From assembly GCF_016919175.1 (NCBI RefSeq), contig NZ_JAFFPU010000012.1, forward strand, positions 1 to 64,000: 64,000 bases of DNA, written 5' to 3'. The DNA is from Leptospira ainlahdjerensis. GTDB lineage: Bacteria > Spirochaetota > Leptospiria > Leptospirales > Leptospiraceae. Below the pieces are notes generated by a model that worked only from the letters and a program-made list of their open reading frames with translations, had not been told where the DNA came from and did not search any database. Shown in pieces: positions 52,996 through 62,775 of this stretch. The position numbers and the translations under genes are program-made. Each line of letters opens with the position of its first letter. Position 1 is the stretch's first letter.

Positions 52996-53475
52996 TCATT
53001 TACCGCTTGCTTTGGAAATCTCCTGGAGAGTTTCTTCTACCGTGGTCGTCGGGTCAACTTTTCTCCAAACCTTTTGTATTTTCCCTTCCGGAGAAATCAA
53101 AAAAGAATCCCGAGAAAGACCTTTAAAAACTCTTCCTTTCCATTCTTGATCCCCATAAACTCCCAGAGCTTCGCTCAGAGAATGATTCGGATCGGATAAC
53201 AGAGGAAAGTTTAAAGAATACTTTTGGATAAAATTCTCATGCGATCCGAGGTCGTCCAAGCTCACGCCGTAGACCTTGGCTCCGATCTTTTTAAATTCTC
53301 CGATATTATCTCTATAACTACAGGCTTGTTTTGTACAACCCGGGGTATCATCTTTCGGATAAAAATAGAGTAGGGTCCAAGAACCGGCGATGTCCTCCGG
53401 TAGTTTTACACTTTTTCCTTCGGTACTTTCCAAACTGATTGCGGGAAGAGACGTTCCTAATGTTGGATCTGACAT
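52996..53475 (-). CDS. bcp: Thioredoxin-dependent peroxiredoxin (BCP)
   Basis: The 159-aa atypical 2-Cys peroxiredoxin has SWTLLYFYPKDDTPGCTKQACSYRD at about 31-55, with peroxidatic Cys and resolving Cys in C-x4-C, then GVSLDDLGSHENFIQKYSLNFPLLSD and GVYGDQEWKGRVFKGLSRDSFLISPEG. It reduces hydroperoxides using thioredoxin in the cytoplasm. The stop is immediately adjacent to the start of the M61 peptidase gene (52995/52996). Confidence 0.96.
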   Translation of the reverse strand: MSDPTLGTSLPAISLESTEGKSVKLPEDIAGSWTLLYFYPKDDTPGCTKQACSYRDNIGEFKKIGAKVYGVSLDDLGSHENFIQKYSLNFPLLSDPNHSLSEALGVYGDQEWKGRVFKGLSRDSFLISPEGKIQKVWRKVDPTTTVEETLQEISKASGK

Positions 53476-53681
53476 TCAAATTTCCTCATCAAATTGTTTC
53501 ACTCCGGAAACCCGGATACTTGAAATAATATTAGAATCGAAGGACTTGCAACCGCTTTTCAAAACGGATCGTAAGAATTGAAACGAATCCGGAATAAAAA
53601 TGTCGAAAATTGAACAATCTAAACTTCTAATCCCTATACTTCACAGAGAAACAACCATTTCTCTAAACGGAAAAACCAACT

Positions 53682-55859
53682 TTGAAAACGATCCTATTCT
53701 CTCTCTTCGTATTCTTCCCTGCGTTTCTTTTTTCTGAAACACAAGAAAATTGGAAACCGATCGACCTTCGAACCGGCACTTGGTTCGCAACGGAAGGTTT
53801 TCATAAAAATAATCTGAGCGGATTGGATTCTTCTTCGGAGAACGTGAGGAAGATCGTTTCGTTTCCGATCGTAATGAACGAAATTTTTGAAGTTCCGATC
53901 GGAGAAGGTTTAAAAGAATACACTTTGCAAACTCGTTTTTCCTTGGAAGGAAACCTTCAAGAAACCAAAATCTACAAACCTATCTTTCTTTATTTAGAAT
54001 CGATCGGTGAAAACTGGGAAATTTTTCTGAACGGATATTCTCTGAGTAAAGAAATTCACCTGGATTCTTCCGAAAAAAAAATGCTCCTAAGAAGAACCGT
54101 TCGGAATTTTCGTTTGCCTATCGACTCCAGTCTTCTGCAAAAAGGGGAAAATATCCTTACGTTTCATCTAATCGGAGATTCTCCGGCGACCGCTCTTTCC
54201 AAAAATTTGGATCTCGGTTTTTATATCGACGGAGACTATTCCATCACCGCGGAAGAAAAACTTTCGGGTGAAATATCGTCGCTTGTCAATCTCTGTCTCA
54301 ATACGATCTATATCTTTTTCGGTTTGTATCATCTTCTTATCTATGCAAAAAGAAGGGAGGACCGTTATACGCTCTATTTCGGTTTTTTTAGCGTTTTTAT
54401 GGCCGTATATTCTCTTTCTCGGTCCACTTATGCTTTCGAAGTGATTCACGATACAACATGGATTACAAGAATTGAATATGCTTCCGTGACCTTGCTCGCG
54501 CCGTTGTTCTTATTGTTTATGCAGGATTATTTTTACGGAAGAGCGAAGTTTTCTAGAATTCTTTTCGGCTTCTTTATCTTCAATCTCGGTATCGCGATCG
54601 TTACCCTTTTAGAACCTTTCCGTTATACGATGACAAGTTTGAGAATCTGGCAGTTTTCGGTCCTTCCCACACTCGTCTACCTCCTCTATTTTATGGGGAA
54701 GGCCGTTTATCTCCGAAAAAAAGACGCGACCGTAATGGCCGCGAGTATATTCACCGTCGTGTTTATCGCGGTCTACGATGTGATCGATTCTATTTTCTTT
54801 CAATCGGGGTTTCGATTTACCCACTTTGCTTATTTTTTCTTTGTAGTAGCTCTTACAACGATTCTTGCAAATCGATTCATCTCTTTGTATCGCCAGTCCG
54901 AAGATTTGAACATCGAACTCAGTCAGCAAAAGCTCGAACTCGCAAGACAGAAGAATGCGTTCTTCCGTTTTGTTCCGGTTCAATTCCTAAACGTCCTTGG
55001 AAAAGATTCTGCGGTCGAAGTCAACCTAGGAGATTCCGTTCTCAAAGAGATGAGCGTTCTTTTTACCGACATTCGTTCGTTTACAACGATCTCCGAACAG
55101 ATGACGCCGGAGGAGAATTTCAAGTTCATCAACGATTATCTCGCGAGTATGGAACCCGTGATCCAAAGACACGAGGGCTTTGTGGATAAGTTTTTGGGAG
55201 ACGGAATCCTCGCGCTCTTTTCCGGGGAAGGGGAAGCGATGAACGTGAGTCTCCACGGAAAAACCTCGGCCGATAAGGCGATTCTCGCCGCTATCGAAAT
55301 GAAAAAGAGAGTGCAAACGATCAACGCGGAGGCAAAAGATTCTTCTCATTTCAAAGGTCTCAAAATCGGAATCGGGATCAACACCGGCAATCTTATGCTC
55401 GGGACTGTAGGGAGCCGTTCCAGACTTGATACTACAGTGATCGGAGATACGGTCAACGTAGCTTCTCGTCTGGAAAGTTTGACCAACCTCTATCGCGCTG
55501 ATATCCTCATCACAAAGAATACACTTTCTTCGATGACGATCGGAGACGAACTTGCGATCCGTGAAATCGATTCCGTTGTTGTAAAGGGTAAAACCGACCC
55601 GATTATCATCTATGAAGTTTATGAGGCAGACGCTCCGCATATCCGCAAACTCAAGGACACAACTTTACCTCTGATCACAAGAGGAATCATTCTCTACAAA
55701 GTGGCGGACTTTCAAGAAGCGCTGATTCATTTCGAACAAGCTCTCAAAGTATATCCTGAAGACATTGTTTCGATTCTTTATCGGAAACGTTGCCAGGAAT
55801 ACATCGCAATCCCGCCGATCGGGAATTGGATCGGCGTTCAGCACCTTCTCGAAAAATAA
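53682..55859 (+). CDS. Adenylate/guanylate cyclase with 7TMR-DISM sensor
   Basis: A 725-aa protein. The start is TTG at 53682, supported by the signal peptide MKTILFSLFVFFPAFLFSET. A periplasmic DISMED2-like domain (about 40-195), seven TM helices (about 205-400), a coiled coil with LNIELSQQKLELARQKN, then the class III cyclase domain (about 445-650): VLFTDIRSFTTISEQM and FLGDGILALFSG bind metal, and GDTVNVASRLESLTN has the N/R pair. A TPR-like tail (about 665-725) with YKVADFQEALIHFEQALKVYP follows. It should make cyclic nucleotide in response to an extracytoplasmic signal. Confidence 0.92.
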   Translation: MKTILFSLFVFFPAFLFSETQENWKPIDLRTGTWFATEGFHKNNLSGLDSSSENVRKIVSFPIVMNEIFEVPIGEGLKEYTLQTRFSLEGNLQETKIYKPIFLYLESIGENWEIFLNGYSLSKEIHLDSSEKKMLLRRTVRNFRLPIDSSLLQKGENILTFHLIGDSPATALSKNLDLGFYIDGDYSITAEEKLSGEISSLVNLCLNTIYIFFGLYHLLIYAKRREDRYTLYFGFFSVFMAVYSLSRSTYAFEVIHDTTWITRIEYASVTLLAPLFLLFMQDYFYGRAKFSRILFGFFIFNLGIAIVTLLEPFRYTMTSLRIWQFSVLPTLVYLLYFMGKAVYLRKKDATVMAASIFTVVFIAVYDVIDSIFFQSGFRFTHFAYFFFVVALTTILANRFISLYRQSEDLNIELSQQKLELARQKNAFFRFVPVQFLNVLGKDSAVEVNLGDSVLKEMSVLFTDIRSFTTISEQMTPEENFKFINDYLASMEPVIQRHEGFVDKFLGDGILALFSGEGEAMNVSLHGKTSADKAILAAIEMKKRVQTINAEAKDSSHFKGLKIGIGINTGNLMLGTVGSRSRLDTTVIGDTVNVASRLESLTNLYRADILITKNTLSSMTIGDELAIREIDSVVVKGKTDPIIIYEVYEADAPHIRKLKDTTLPLITRGIILYKVADFQEALIHFEQALKVYPEDIVSILYRKRCQEYIAIPPIGNWIGVQHLLEK

Positions 55860-55876
55860 TCCTTAATTCCGATTCT

Positions 55877-57112
55877 TTAATATCTTAAGGTTGCCGCGAT
55901 CGAAATCTGCGATCTTATGTCGCGGGTCGAAGGTAGCGGTCCAAGTGCGGGAGCTCCCGAAAAGTAAAACCCTAACAATGCAGAACTCATAGATGCGCCT
56001 GAGGTGGATGAACTTCCTAACATCGAGGAAATTAAAGTTAGAGGATTTGCCGTTTCTTTTACTTTCGATTCTGTAACAGTATGAGTTGCATCCCAATATC
56101 CGTAAGAAAGATTTAAACCTAATAGTTCCGTAACTTGATATGTATAACCAAATTGAAATCTGTTTCCGACGAGTTCCGTAGTTGCCCCTCCTTTAACTTT
56201 TGTCGTAAAGGGTATTAATAATGGACGACTCGTTGCGCTGGATGAAGAACTAGAACCAAACGTAGAACCCAGGTTTACAAATGCTTTTACTTCCTCGGAG
56301 TATTTTCCGGTATTGGCCATACTTTCAAAGTGTTCTACGCTAAAAAAGAATTTGTGCTTTTCCTTTAGTTCAAGTGTATAACTTAAACCAATAACACCGT
56401 TTACGAATGCCTCATAATAATCGATTTTTCTTTGAGTCAAAAAATCGATGGAATTCAACTGGGATGTTGTAGACGCACCTGATCCTGTTGATGCCAATAG
56501 TTCAGAAGAATAAACGTTATATTTAGAATTAAGTTGAGCGGAATTTCCATTTAATTCCAACCCAAATCTGAATCCGATATTCGAAAGAAATTTATTCGTA
56601 TTAGCATGCCAAGGTAGAATTTCCCCTACGTAACCAATCCGCGCGGTCCTTAATTTATTGTTATCATAAAAATAGTCATCAAAGGACGTTGTAGTGATCC
56701 GACTAGCAGTCGCCCCTGATCCAATTGCTAATGTAGATTTTTCGTACTCAAGATTTTGAAATCCGTCAGCCTTAAGACCCGCATAAGATACTAAAATATT
56801 ACTTTTATAGATCCCATTTTGAATGCCCATTCCCCAATCAAAACCCTTTCCTCTAAAGTTTTCCGTACTAGGAAAGGACATGAAGCTAGTTCCTCCAAAT
56901 GCCTTATTCATCAATAAAGAATTTTGAGTTAAAATAGCATTTTTTGACGTCGCAGAATTGATATTATTATCAGTAATTCTGAAAAACATTTCAACATTTC
57001 TTTCTTTTGAGGGGGGCGTTGACAATGAAGCGTCTCCCTGGTTTTGTGCAACGATGCTCGTAACGTTAAGCGCAAATATTCCAAATAGAACTAAATTCCT
57101 TTTAAAATTCAC
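55877..57112 (-). CDS. Outer-membrane beta-barrel protein candidate
   Basis: A protein of about 411 aa. GTG at 57112 is preferred because GGGAGA lies 8 nt upstream and it gives a proper signal peptide (NFKRNLVLFGIFALNVTSIVAQ). The mature part has many amphipathic strands (FQFGYTYQVTELLGLNLSYGYWD, IGLSYTLELKEKHKFFFSVEHF) and a terminal aromatic residue (LRY), as in barrel proteins. A Ser-rich insertion GSSSSSSATS occurs in a loop. The family is not identified. Confidence 0.7.
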   Translation of the reverse strand: MNFKRNLVLFGIFALNVTSIVAQNQGDASLSTPPSKERNVEMFFRITDNNINSATSKNAILTQNSLLMNKAFGGTSFMSFPSTENFRGKGFDWGMGIQNGIYKSNILVSYAGLKADGFQNLEYEKSTLAIGSGATASRITTTSFDDYFYDNNKLRTARIGYVGEILPWHANTNKFLSNIGFRFGLELNGNSAQLNSKYNVYSSELLASTGSGASTTSQLNSIDFLTQRKIDYYEAFVNGVIGLSYTLELKEKHKFFFSVEHFESMANTGKYSEEVKAFVNLGSTFGSSSSSSATSRPLLIPFTTKVKGGATTELVGNRFQFGYTYQVTELLGLNLSYGYWDATHTVTESKVKETANPLTLISSMLGSSSTSGASMSSALLGFYFSGAPALGPLPSTRDIRSQISIAATLRY

Positions 57113-58178
57113 GTAAAAAATCTCCCAACCAGTATTTTCACAATCGAGATACATCTCAATTCGAAGCCTATACGCAGCGAAATCTTGACGATTTTAATAT
57201 AGTAAAAATTTGTAACAAACATCCTTAAAATAGCGTTGCTTGCTTCAAATTTTTTACTTTAGAAAAAATATCCCGTTTGTGATTTATTTTAGACACAAAA
57301 ATCACAAAATCATACAGCGCAAGAATAATTTCAAACGGCAGGGCATAAAAGAACGTTCACTTGCGATATTCAACTGTATTATGAGATAAACTTTGGGGAC
57401 TAATACGACAGATTTCCATAGTCAATCGCCCCTTTAGCAAAGGCAAGAGTGGGATAATGAAGCGCGAATTTTTGATACAATTCATAAAGAAACCTTAAAT
57501 TTCTTAAACATTGGGTTTAGATTCAGGAAAAAAATGGCCATTTTTGGGAAGTCAGCAAGATTGCCAAGGGCTTTTCTGCCGGACTAAATTCGACGAACCC
57601 TGTTAAAAGACCTATTTCATGGATCAATGAGGGCTCCATTTAATTTGTGACCTCAATCCGGTACTCACAATTCTAAAAACTCATAGGCCTCCTTAGAGAA
57701 TTTTGGAGCTTATAAGAAATAAGAGGGTTTTGAAACCCGAAATATTGTCTCTCAATAATGAACCCATTGGGAACAATCTTAAGAATTATCTAAGGAAAAT
57801 AAAAATTCAGAATTCCAAAAAAAAAGAATCCATTGCTCTTCTAAAAAGGTTTGGATCGCTCCTGAGGGCCCCTCACTTGGATAAATGCGCTTGGAGCTCT
57901 TAAAACATATTAGGATTTGCAGAAAAAAATTGTTTAGCTATTCTGAAAATCGTCCTTACTCGAATCTCTAATAGTATGGCTTTAAAGCTTTTTGTTAATC
58001 AGTTCTTTCGTAAAATACGAGATTTTTTATAAGAGAAAATCGATTCGTAGCTCGTTAAGTTTTTTGAAATTAGCTTTTTATATCCGTTACATTTCGACAA
58101 ACAATCGTTGCCAAAGCCAATTCTTCCCGGAAGATTGGCTTCTGATAATTTACAGATTGCAAAGGAAAAACTGGTACG
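57113..58178. other. About 1.07-kb AT-rich stretch without recognisable gene
   Basis: Between the barrel-protein gene and the small membrane protein gene, the sequence is clearly more AT-rich than the neighbours and has only short open frames. It probably holds remnants of decayed foreign DNA. Confidence 0.5.
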
Positions 58179-58547
58179 ATGATACCCTACACCATCTATA
58201 AAATGCTCCATATCTTCGGAATTCTTCTTCTCTTTACCGCGCTGGGGGGAGTCACCATGCACGTATTGAACGGAGGAAACAAAGAATTCTCCAATCGCAA
58301 ATTTGTGGGAATCACTCACGGAATCGGTCTCTTTCTGATCTTACTAGGCGGCTTTGGAATGCTCGCAAGACTCGGAATCCTCTGGCCTTGGCCGGGTTGG
58401 GTGATCGCAAAGTTCACGATCTGGCTTGCTTACGGAGGACTTCTTACGGTAGTTTATAAAAAACCGTCTTTAGCGAAAGTGTTCTGGTTCGGGTTTCCAT
58501 TATTAGGACTTCTCGTATCCTATATCGTTCTCTATAAACCTTTCTGA
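58179..58547 (+). CDS. Small integral membrane protein (4 TM)
   Basis: A 122-aa protein with four hydrophobic segments: MLHIFGILLLFTALGGVTMHVL, VGITHGIGLFLILLGGFGMLARLG, WVIAKFTIWLAYGGLLTVVY, and VFWFGFPLLGLLVSYIVLY. The histidines in TM1 and TM2 are placed like those of SirB/invasion-related or cytochrome-like membrane families, but I cannot assign one. It is encoded upstream of the MBL/SDR gene pair. Confidence 0.7.
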   Translation: MIPYTIYKMLHIFGILLLFTALGGVTMHVLNGGNKEFSNRKFVGITHGIGLFLILLGGFGMLARLGILWPWPGWVIAKFTIWLAYGGLLTVVYKKPSLAKVFWFGFPLLGLLVSYIVLYKPF

Positions 58548-58602
58548 TCGACTTTCAAAATTTGAAGAATTAAGATACATTGGTATCGAGGAATTAAAAG
58601 AG

Positions 58603-59706
58603 ATGGCAAAAGCATCCGCATCCAAAACAACTCCCAAGTCAAAACCAAAAAAGGATTCTTCTATCAAACCGGTCACGGACTTCGTCGGTTCAAGAAGCCT
58701 TCCGTTTCCAGTGGACAGGCTCGAAGATGTTCGCAAACGTGCGCGCAAATTTCGAGAAAAGATGCTGTCGGGCTCTCAAGTCGTTTTTTACAGATCCTAC
58801 GATTTGGTACGGGTGCCGTATCCGACACGTTATGCGCTCTTGAACGCTTACAGCCTACCGACTCCTTATATGCACATATTGAATCGATTGTTTATCATTC
58901 AATATCGCACCGGAGAAGGCATCAAAACTCTTTTGTTTTCTCCTTCCGATCTCGACGGAAACGCGGAAACTCCTTTTTTCAAAAGACTCGCAGAAAGTTT
59001 CGGACCCTTCCAATCCATCGGAAAAAAGATCATCGCTCCGATCTTAAATACGGTGGAAGAATGTCTTCAAGACGCGGGAATCTCTCCTGAAAAAGTGGAC
59101 TACATTTCTTACGATCACCTTCATACGCAGGACATCCGTAAATGGTTGGGTGCGAACGGAGAGAAAGGTTATTTCCCGAATGCAAAACTTTTGGTGATGC
59201 GGGAAGAATGGGATTCCGTTCAAGGCCTTCTTCCTCCACAGTCCGATTGGTATTGCCCCAACGGGACAGGCGGAGTTTCCAGTGATAGGATCGTCGTTTT
59301 AGAAGGCGACGTGGAACTCGGACAAGGCGTCGCGCTCATTCGAACTCCAGGTCACACTTATGGGAATCATTCTCTCGTCGCACACACACCCGAAGGAATT
59401 TTTGTATCCAGCGAAAACGGCGTCAGTGCGGACAGTTATTCTCCTTTAAAATCTCGAATTCCGGGCGTCAAAAAATTCGCAAAGGCTACCGGGATGGAAG
59501 TCATTCTAAACGGAAATACGCTCGAGATCGGACTGGACCAATATATTTCGATGGTTCAAGAAAAGGAAATGGCCGGAGTTTCCCTTAGAAATCCAGACTT
59601 TTACAATGTGATGCCTTCTTCCGAAATGACCAGTTATTGGTTGTTCCCCGGAACGTCTCCGACGTTTAGTTTCGGACAATTGTCCTTCGGTTCTCCCGTA
59701 ACATAA
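58603..59706 (+). CDS. Metallo-beta-lactamase-fold protein, atypical metal motif
   Basis: A 367-aa protein with a basic, Lys/Ser-rich N-terminus (about 1-30). The MBL core shows YISYDHLHTQDIRKWLG in the position of the canonical HxHxDH (here HLHTQD), LIRTPGHTYGNHSLVAHTPEG with the next metal His, and FVSSENGVSADSYSPLKS. A hydrolase is expected but the substrate is unknown. It is followed 12 bp later by an SDR gene with AAGGAAAA as Shine-Dalgarno, so the two form an operon. Confidence 0.8.
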   Translation: MAKASASKTTPKSKPKKDSSIKPVTDFVGSRSLPFPVDRLEDVRKRARKFREKMLSGSQVVFYRSYDLVRVPYPTRYALLNAYSLPTPYMHILNRLFIIQYRTGEGIKTLLFSPSDLDGNAETPFFKRLAESFGPFQSIGKKIIAPILNTVEECLQDAGISPEKVDYISYDHLHTQDIRKWLGANGEKGYFPNAKLLVMREEWDSVQGLLPPQSDWYCPNGTGGVSSDRIVVLEGDVELGQGVALIRTPGHTYGNHSLVAHTPEGIFVSSENGVSADSYSPLKSRIPGVKKFAKATGMEVILNGNTLEIGLDQYISMVQEKEMAGVSLRNPDFYNVMPSSEMTSYWLFPGTSPTFSFGQLSFGSPVT

Positions 59707-59718
59707 GGAAAAAAGAAT

Positions 59719-60525
59719 ATGATTCTATTCATCACGGGATGCGCGGGCGGACTCGGAAAAAAATTAGCGGAAGACGCGTTTGCGGCAGGACATTCCATTC
59801 TCATCACGGATATCAACGAGAAGGAACTCAAAAACTTCTCAGCTCAATGGAAGAATGAAAAAGAAAGGGTTCTCGTTTCGAAGTTAGACGTCACATCTCC
59901 TTCCGATTGGAAAAAGGTGATGGACCTCGCATATAAAAAATGGGGAAAAATCGACGTTCTCTTAAACGTCGCGGGATATCTTCTTCCGGGTTATATCTAT
60001 GAAGTTCCAGCGACTCAGATCGATCGGCACATGGATATCAACGCCAAAGGTGTGATGTATGGAACGCGAGAAGCGGCGGTAAGAATGGTCGCAGCCAAAG
60101 CCGGCCATATCGTCAATATTGCGTCTCTCGCGGGAGTGGCGCCGATTACGGGAATTGCTCTTTATTCTACTTCGAAATTTGCGGTTCGAGGATTTTCCTT
60201 GGCGGTCGCCCAAGAACTCAAAGAGAAGAATGTTTTTGTAACAGTCGTTTGTCCCGATGCGATCAAAACTGCGATGTTGGATCTCCAAAAAGATTATGAA
60301 CAAGCATCCATGACGTTTTCGGGCGACAAGGTTTTAACGGTAGAAGAGGTTTCTAAAATCATTCTTGGAAGAGCTCTATCCAAAAAACCTCTGGAAGTTC
60401 TGATTCCTGGAAGCAGAGGAATTCTCGCAAAAATCGCAAATGTATTTCCCGGAATGAGCGGCTTCCTCGGGCCAATGCTTCGAAAAAAAGGTCTAAAGAA
60501 ACAGTCAGCTTACAAAAAAGGATAA
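59719..60525 (+). CDS. Short-chain dehydrogenase/reductase
   Basis: The 268-aa SDR has LFITGCAGGLGKKLAEDAF (about 3-21, cofactor site), DVTSPSDWKKVMDLAYKKWGKIDVLLNVAGY, the catalytic Ser in IVNIASLAG, and Y-x3-K in ALYSTSKFAVRGFSLAV. C-terminal VCPDAIKTAM. It resembles lipid or alcohol-modifying SDRs. Its coupling to the MBL-fold gene suggests a shared pathway, not further defined. Confidence 0.92.
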   Translation: MILFITGCAGGLGKKLAEDAFAAGHSILITDINEKELKNFSAQWKNEKERVLVSKLDVTSPSDWKKVMDLAYKKWGKIDVLLNVAGYLLPGYIYEVPATQIDRHMDINAKGVMYGTREAAVRMVAAKAGHIVNIASLAGVAPITGIALYSTSKFAVRGFSLAVAQELKEKNVFVTVVCPDAIKTAMLDLQKDYEQASMTFSGDKVLTVEEVSKIILGRALSKKPLEVLIPGSRGILAKIANVFPGMSGFLGPMLRKKGLKKQSAYKKG

Positions 60526-60651
60526 GGGAATTTAGGATCATTTTTGGAATCGTAAAAACGATTTCATCCCGACCGTTTCAAAACGAATCGTAGTTTTTTT
60601 AAAGCGATTCGCAAAACACCCGTTCGGCGAAAAATTCTCCCGATTGTTTTT

Positions 60652-62091
60652 ATGGAAAAATCAAAATCGATTCCCGTCGCTGTGATGGCGGGATATGCAG
60701 TGGCCGAAATCGGAATCACCGCCGTAGAAGTTTTAGCCCAAATCTATCTTTTGGAATTTTTTGTCACCGCCGTCGGACTCAGAGCGTCCCTTGCAGGTTT
60801 GGCGCTCGCGGTCGCCGTTCTCTGGGACGCGATCTCGGATCCACTCATGGGTTATCTTTCCGATCATACAAAAACCAAGATGGGAAAAAGAAGGCCTTAC
60901 ATCTTGAGTGGAGGAATCCTTCTCGCAATTTCGGTCTACGTTATGTTTTCTCCCCCCTCGCTGGAAACTCAAACACAGAAATTCTTTTTTCTATTGTTCG
61001 TTTATCTTTTGGTGAACACTTCGATGACGATTCTTGCTGTACCGCATATCGCACTTGGAGGAGAAATGACCTTCGTTCCGACCGAAAGAACTCGGATCTT
61101 CGGATGGAGATTCTTTTTTAGTAACATAGGTTTTATTCTCGTTTTGATTCTTCCTTCTTTTTATTCCGCTTTGTTCCCGAACGGAAACGAAGTCTCCCGA
61201 CTTTTGATCACCAGAAATTATACTTCTCTAACGATCGCGGTCATTCTGGTTCTAACCTCGCTTATTGCGTTTTTTGCAACTTCGGGAAAAGACAAATCGG
61301 AAGAATCCAAGCTTTCGCGAAATCCGAATCGAAGACAAGATGTTTCCCTCGGACACTCTTGGTTCGTAAAAATCGCTTCCGTCTTTAAAAATCGTTATTT
61401 TTTACCTCTGATTCTCGCCTTTATCATAGCGACATTTGGAAGGACATTTAATTCTTCGATCGTAAATCTATATTATAAATATAGAATTCGTTTAACGGAA
61501 GCGGAAATCGGATTGATGATTCTTCTTCCATTTGTCGTTTGTTTGATTTTATCCATTCTTCTTTGGGTTTATCTTTCCAATCGATACGGAAAAAAATGGC
61601 CCGCGTTTTGGGGCGTCCTTCTTTTGGGAATCATGACTTTCGTGGTTTATCCTCTATTCCCGGAAAGGGGAATCCTTCCGATATTATTCGCCGCAGTCTT
61701 CGGAGGTTTTTTTGCAGGCGCCGTCTTACTCTTTGATTCTCTCGTAGCGGATATCGTCGACTATGACGAACTCAAGACCGGAGAAAAAAGGGAAGGATGG
61801 TTTTTCGGACTCTGGAAAATGGCGACCAAAGTGGCGAGGGCGCTCGGTTTAGGTTTTGGAGGGATTCTTCTGAGCGGAATCGGTTATCAAGAAGGATCCG
61901 TGGATCAAATTCCCGAACTTGGATTTCGTCTTTCGATTCTTTTCGGTCCTGTCGTTGGAAGCTTCTTCATCCTCGGCGCTTTGATTTTTCTTCTGATGCC
62001 GCTTACAAAAGAACGACATCAAAGAATTCAAAGTCTTCTTTTGAGAAGAAGGGAGATACGCAAGAAAAGATTAGTCGTTTCAAAAGCGTAA
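60652..62091 (+). CDS. MFS transporter, glycoside-pentoside-hexuronide type
   Basis: The 479-aa protein has 12 TM segments and resembles the GPH (MFS_2) family. It has VLWDAISDPLMGYLSDHTKTKMGKRRPYILSGG (about 60-92, the D-P-x-x-G-x-x-S-D...G-R-R-P-x motif) and SLVADIVDYDELKTGEKREGWFFGLW near the C-terminus (V-D-Y-x-x-x-T-G-x-R motif). It moves sugars, glycosides or lysophospholipids with H+ or Na+ across the inner membrane. The substrate is unknown. Confidence 0.92.
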   Translation: MEKSKSIPVAVMAGYAVAEIGITAVEVLAQIYLLEFFVTAVGLRASLAGLALAVAVLWDAISDPLMGYLSDHTKTKMGKRRPYILSGGILLAISVYVMFSPPSLETQTQKFFFLLFVYLLVNTSMTILAVPHIALGGEMTFVPTERTRIFGWRFFFSNIGFILVLILPSFYSALFPNGNEVSRLLITRNYTSLTIAVILVLTSLIAFFATSGKDKSEESKLSRNPNRRQDVSLGHSWFVKIASVFKNRYFLPLILAFIIATFGRTFNSSIVNLYYKYRIRLTEAEIGLMILLPFVVCLILSILLWVYLSNRYGKKWPAFWGVLLLGIMTFVVYPLFPERGILPILFAAVFGGFFAGAVLLFDSLVADIVDYDELKTGEKREGWFFGLWKMATKVARALGLGFGGILLSGIGYQEGSVDQIPELGFRLSILFGPVVGSFFILGALIFLLMPLTKERHQRIQSLLLRRREIRKKRLVVSKA

Positions 62092-62160
62092 ACGAAACTG
62101 AATTTTTGAAACGACATGTTTCTCTGAAAGTATTCATTCGATAAGATCAAAATATTCTGA

Positions 62161-62388
62161 TTGGAATTCTTAAACTCGCGAACTAGAATTTCTTTAACGG
62201 ATCATTATGAATCTATTATCAAGAATTACCATAAACCCAGACAACTGCGGGGCAAACCCTGCATTCGCAATATGAAAATTCGAATGATCGACATTTTGGA
62301 TCTATCCTATAACGACCTTTCTCATAAAGAAATAGGAAAGGAAATGCCAGATTTAGAACCAGACGATCTCAATGTTTCTCTTCCATAA
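62161..62388 (+). pseudogene. DUF433 antitoxin-like remnant
   Basis: A 75-codon frame with the DUF433 core: QLRGKPCIRNMKIRMIDILDLSYNDLSHKEIGKEMPDLEPDDL. The standard N-terminus (RITIDPxVCHGKPCIRG) is distorted, and the C-terminal helix (usually ALAYAA) is missing: the frame ends early with NVSLP. The start would be TTG. Together with the broken downstream partner it looks like a decaying DUF433-DUF5615 toxin-antitoxin pair. Confidence 0.65.
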
Positions 62389-62434
62389 GCTTCGATGAAA
62401 ATGGACCACGCGGGGCTTCTCGTAAGTTGGTCCA

Positions 62435-62765
62435 TTGGTCGGATGCGATCTAACGCCTAAACTTTCCGGTTGGATTCAACAAGAATTTCAGATCAACTCG
62501 TTCTGTCTTCGGGAACGAAGCCTCATTTCCAAAACGGCTCAGGAGATTTTTTTCTCCACACGCAATCAAACGGAAATTATAATTATGACGAAAGGTGGGG
62601 ACTTCATCGATCTTCTCAATCGATACTGTCCACCGCCAAAGATCATTTGGATTCGATCCGGAAATACATCGAACCAATCGATACAAGTTCTTCCTAAAAA
62701 AAGTCGACAAAAGGTTCTTACAATCTTATCCCACAGGCGAAAACTTTGTAGAAATCGCCGATTGA
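62435..62765 (+). pseudogene. DUF5615 (PIN-like) toxin remnant with frameshift
   Basis: The frame from 62435 has the DUF5615 core: DLTPKLSGWIQQEFQINSF, QEIFFSTRNQTEIIIMTKGGDFIDLLNRYCPPPKIIWIRSGNTSNQ. Its start (usually MKxWxDAxLSP) is lost behind an in-frame TAA. From about 62690 the natural ending lies in another frame (FLKKVDKRFLQSYPTGENFVEIAD, stop at 62763-62765). At least one frameshift and a lost start mark it as a pseudogene. Confidence 0.7.
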
Positions 62766-62775
62766 AAATTCTCAC

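Noticed and set aside
54843..54858. GTAGTAGCTCTTAC-like copy of the short palindrome inside the cyclase gene
   Set aside because: It encodes the VVALTT part of a membrane helix and has only partial similarity. All other copies lie outside genes.
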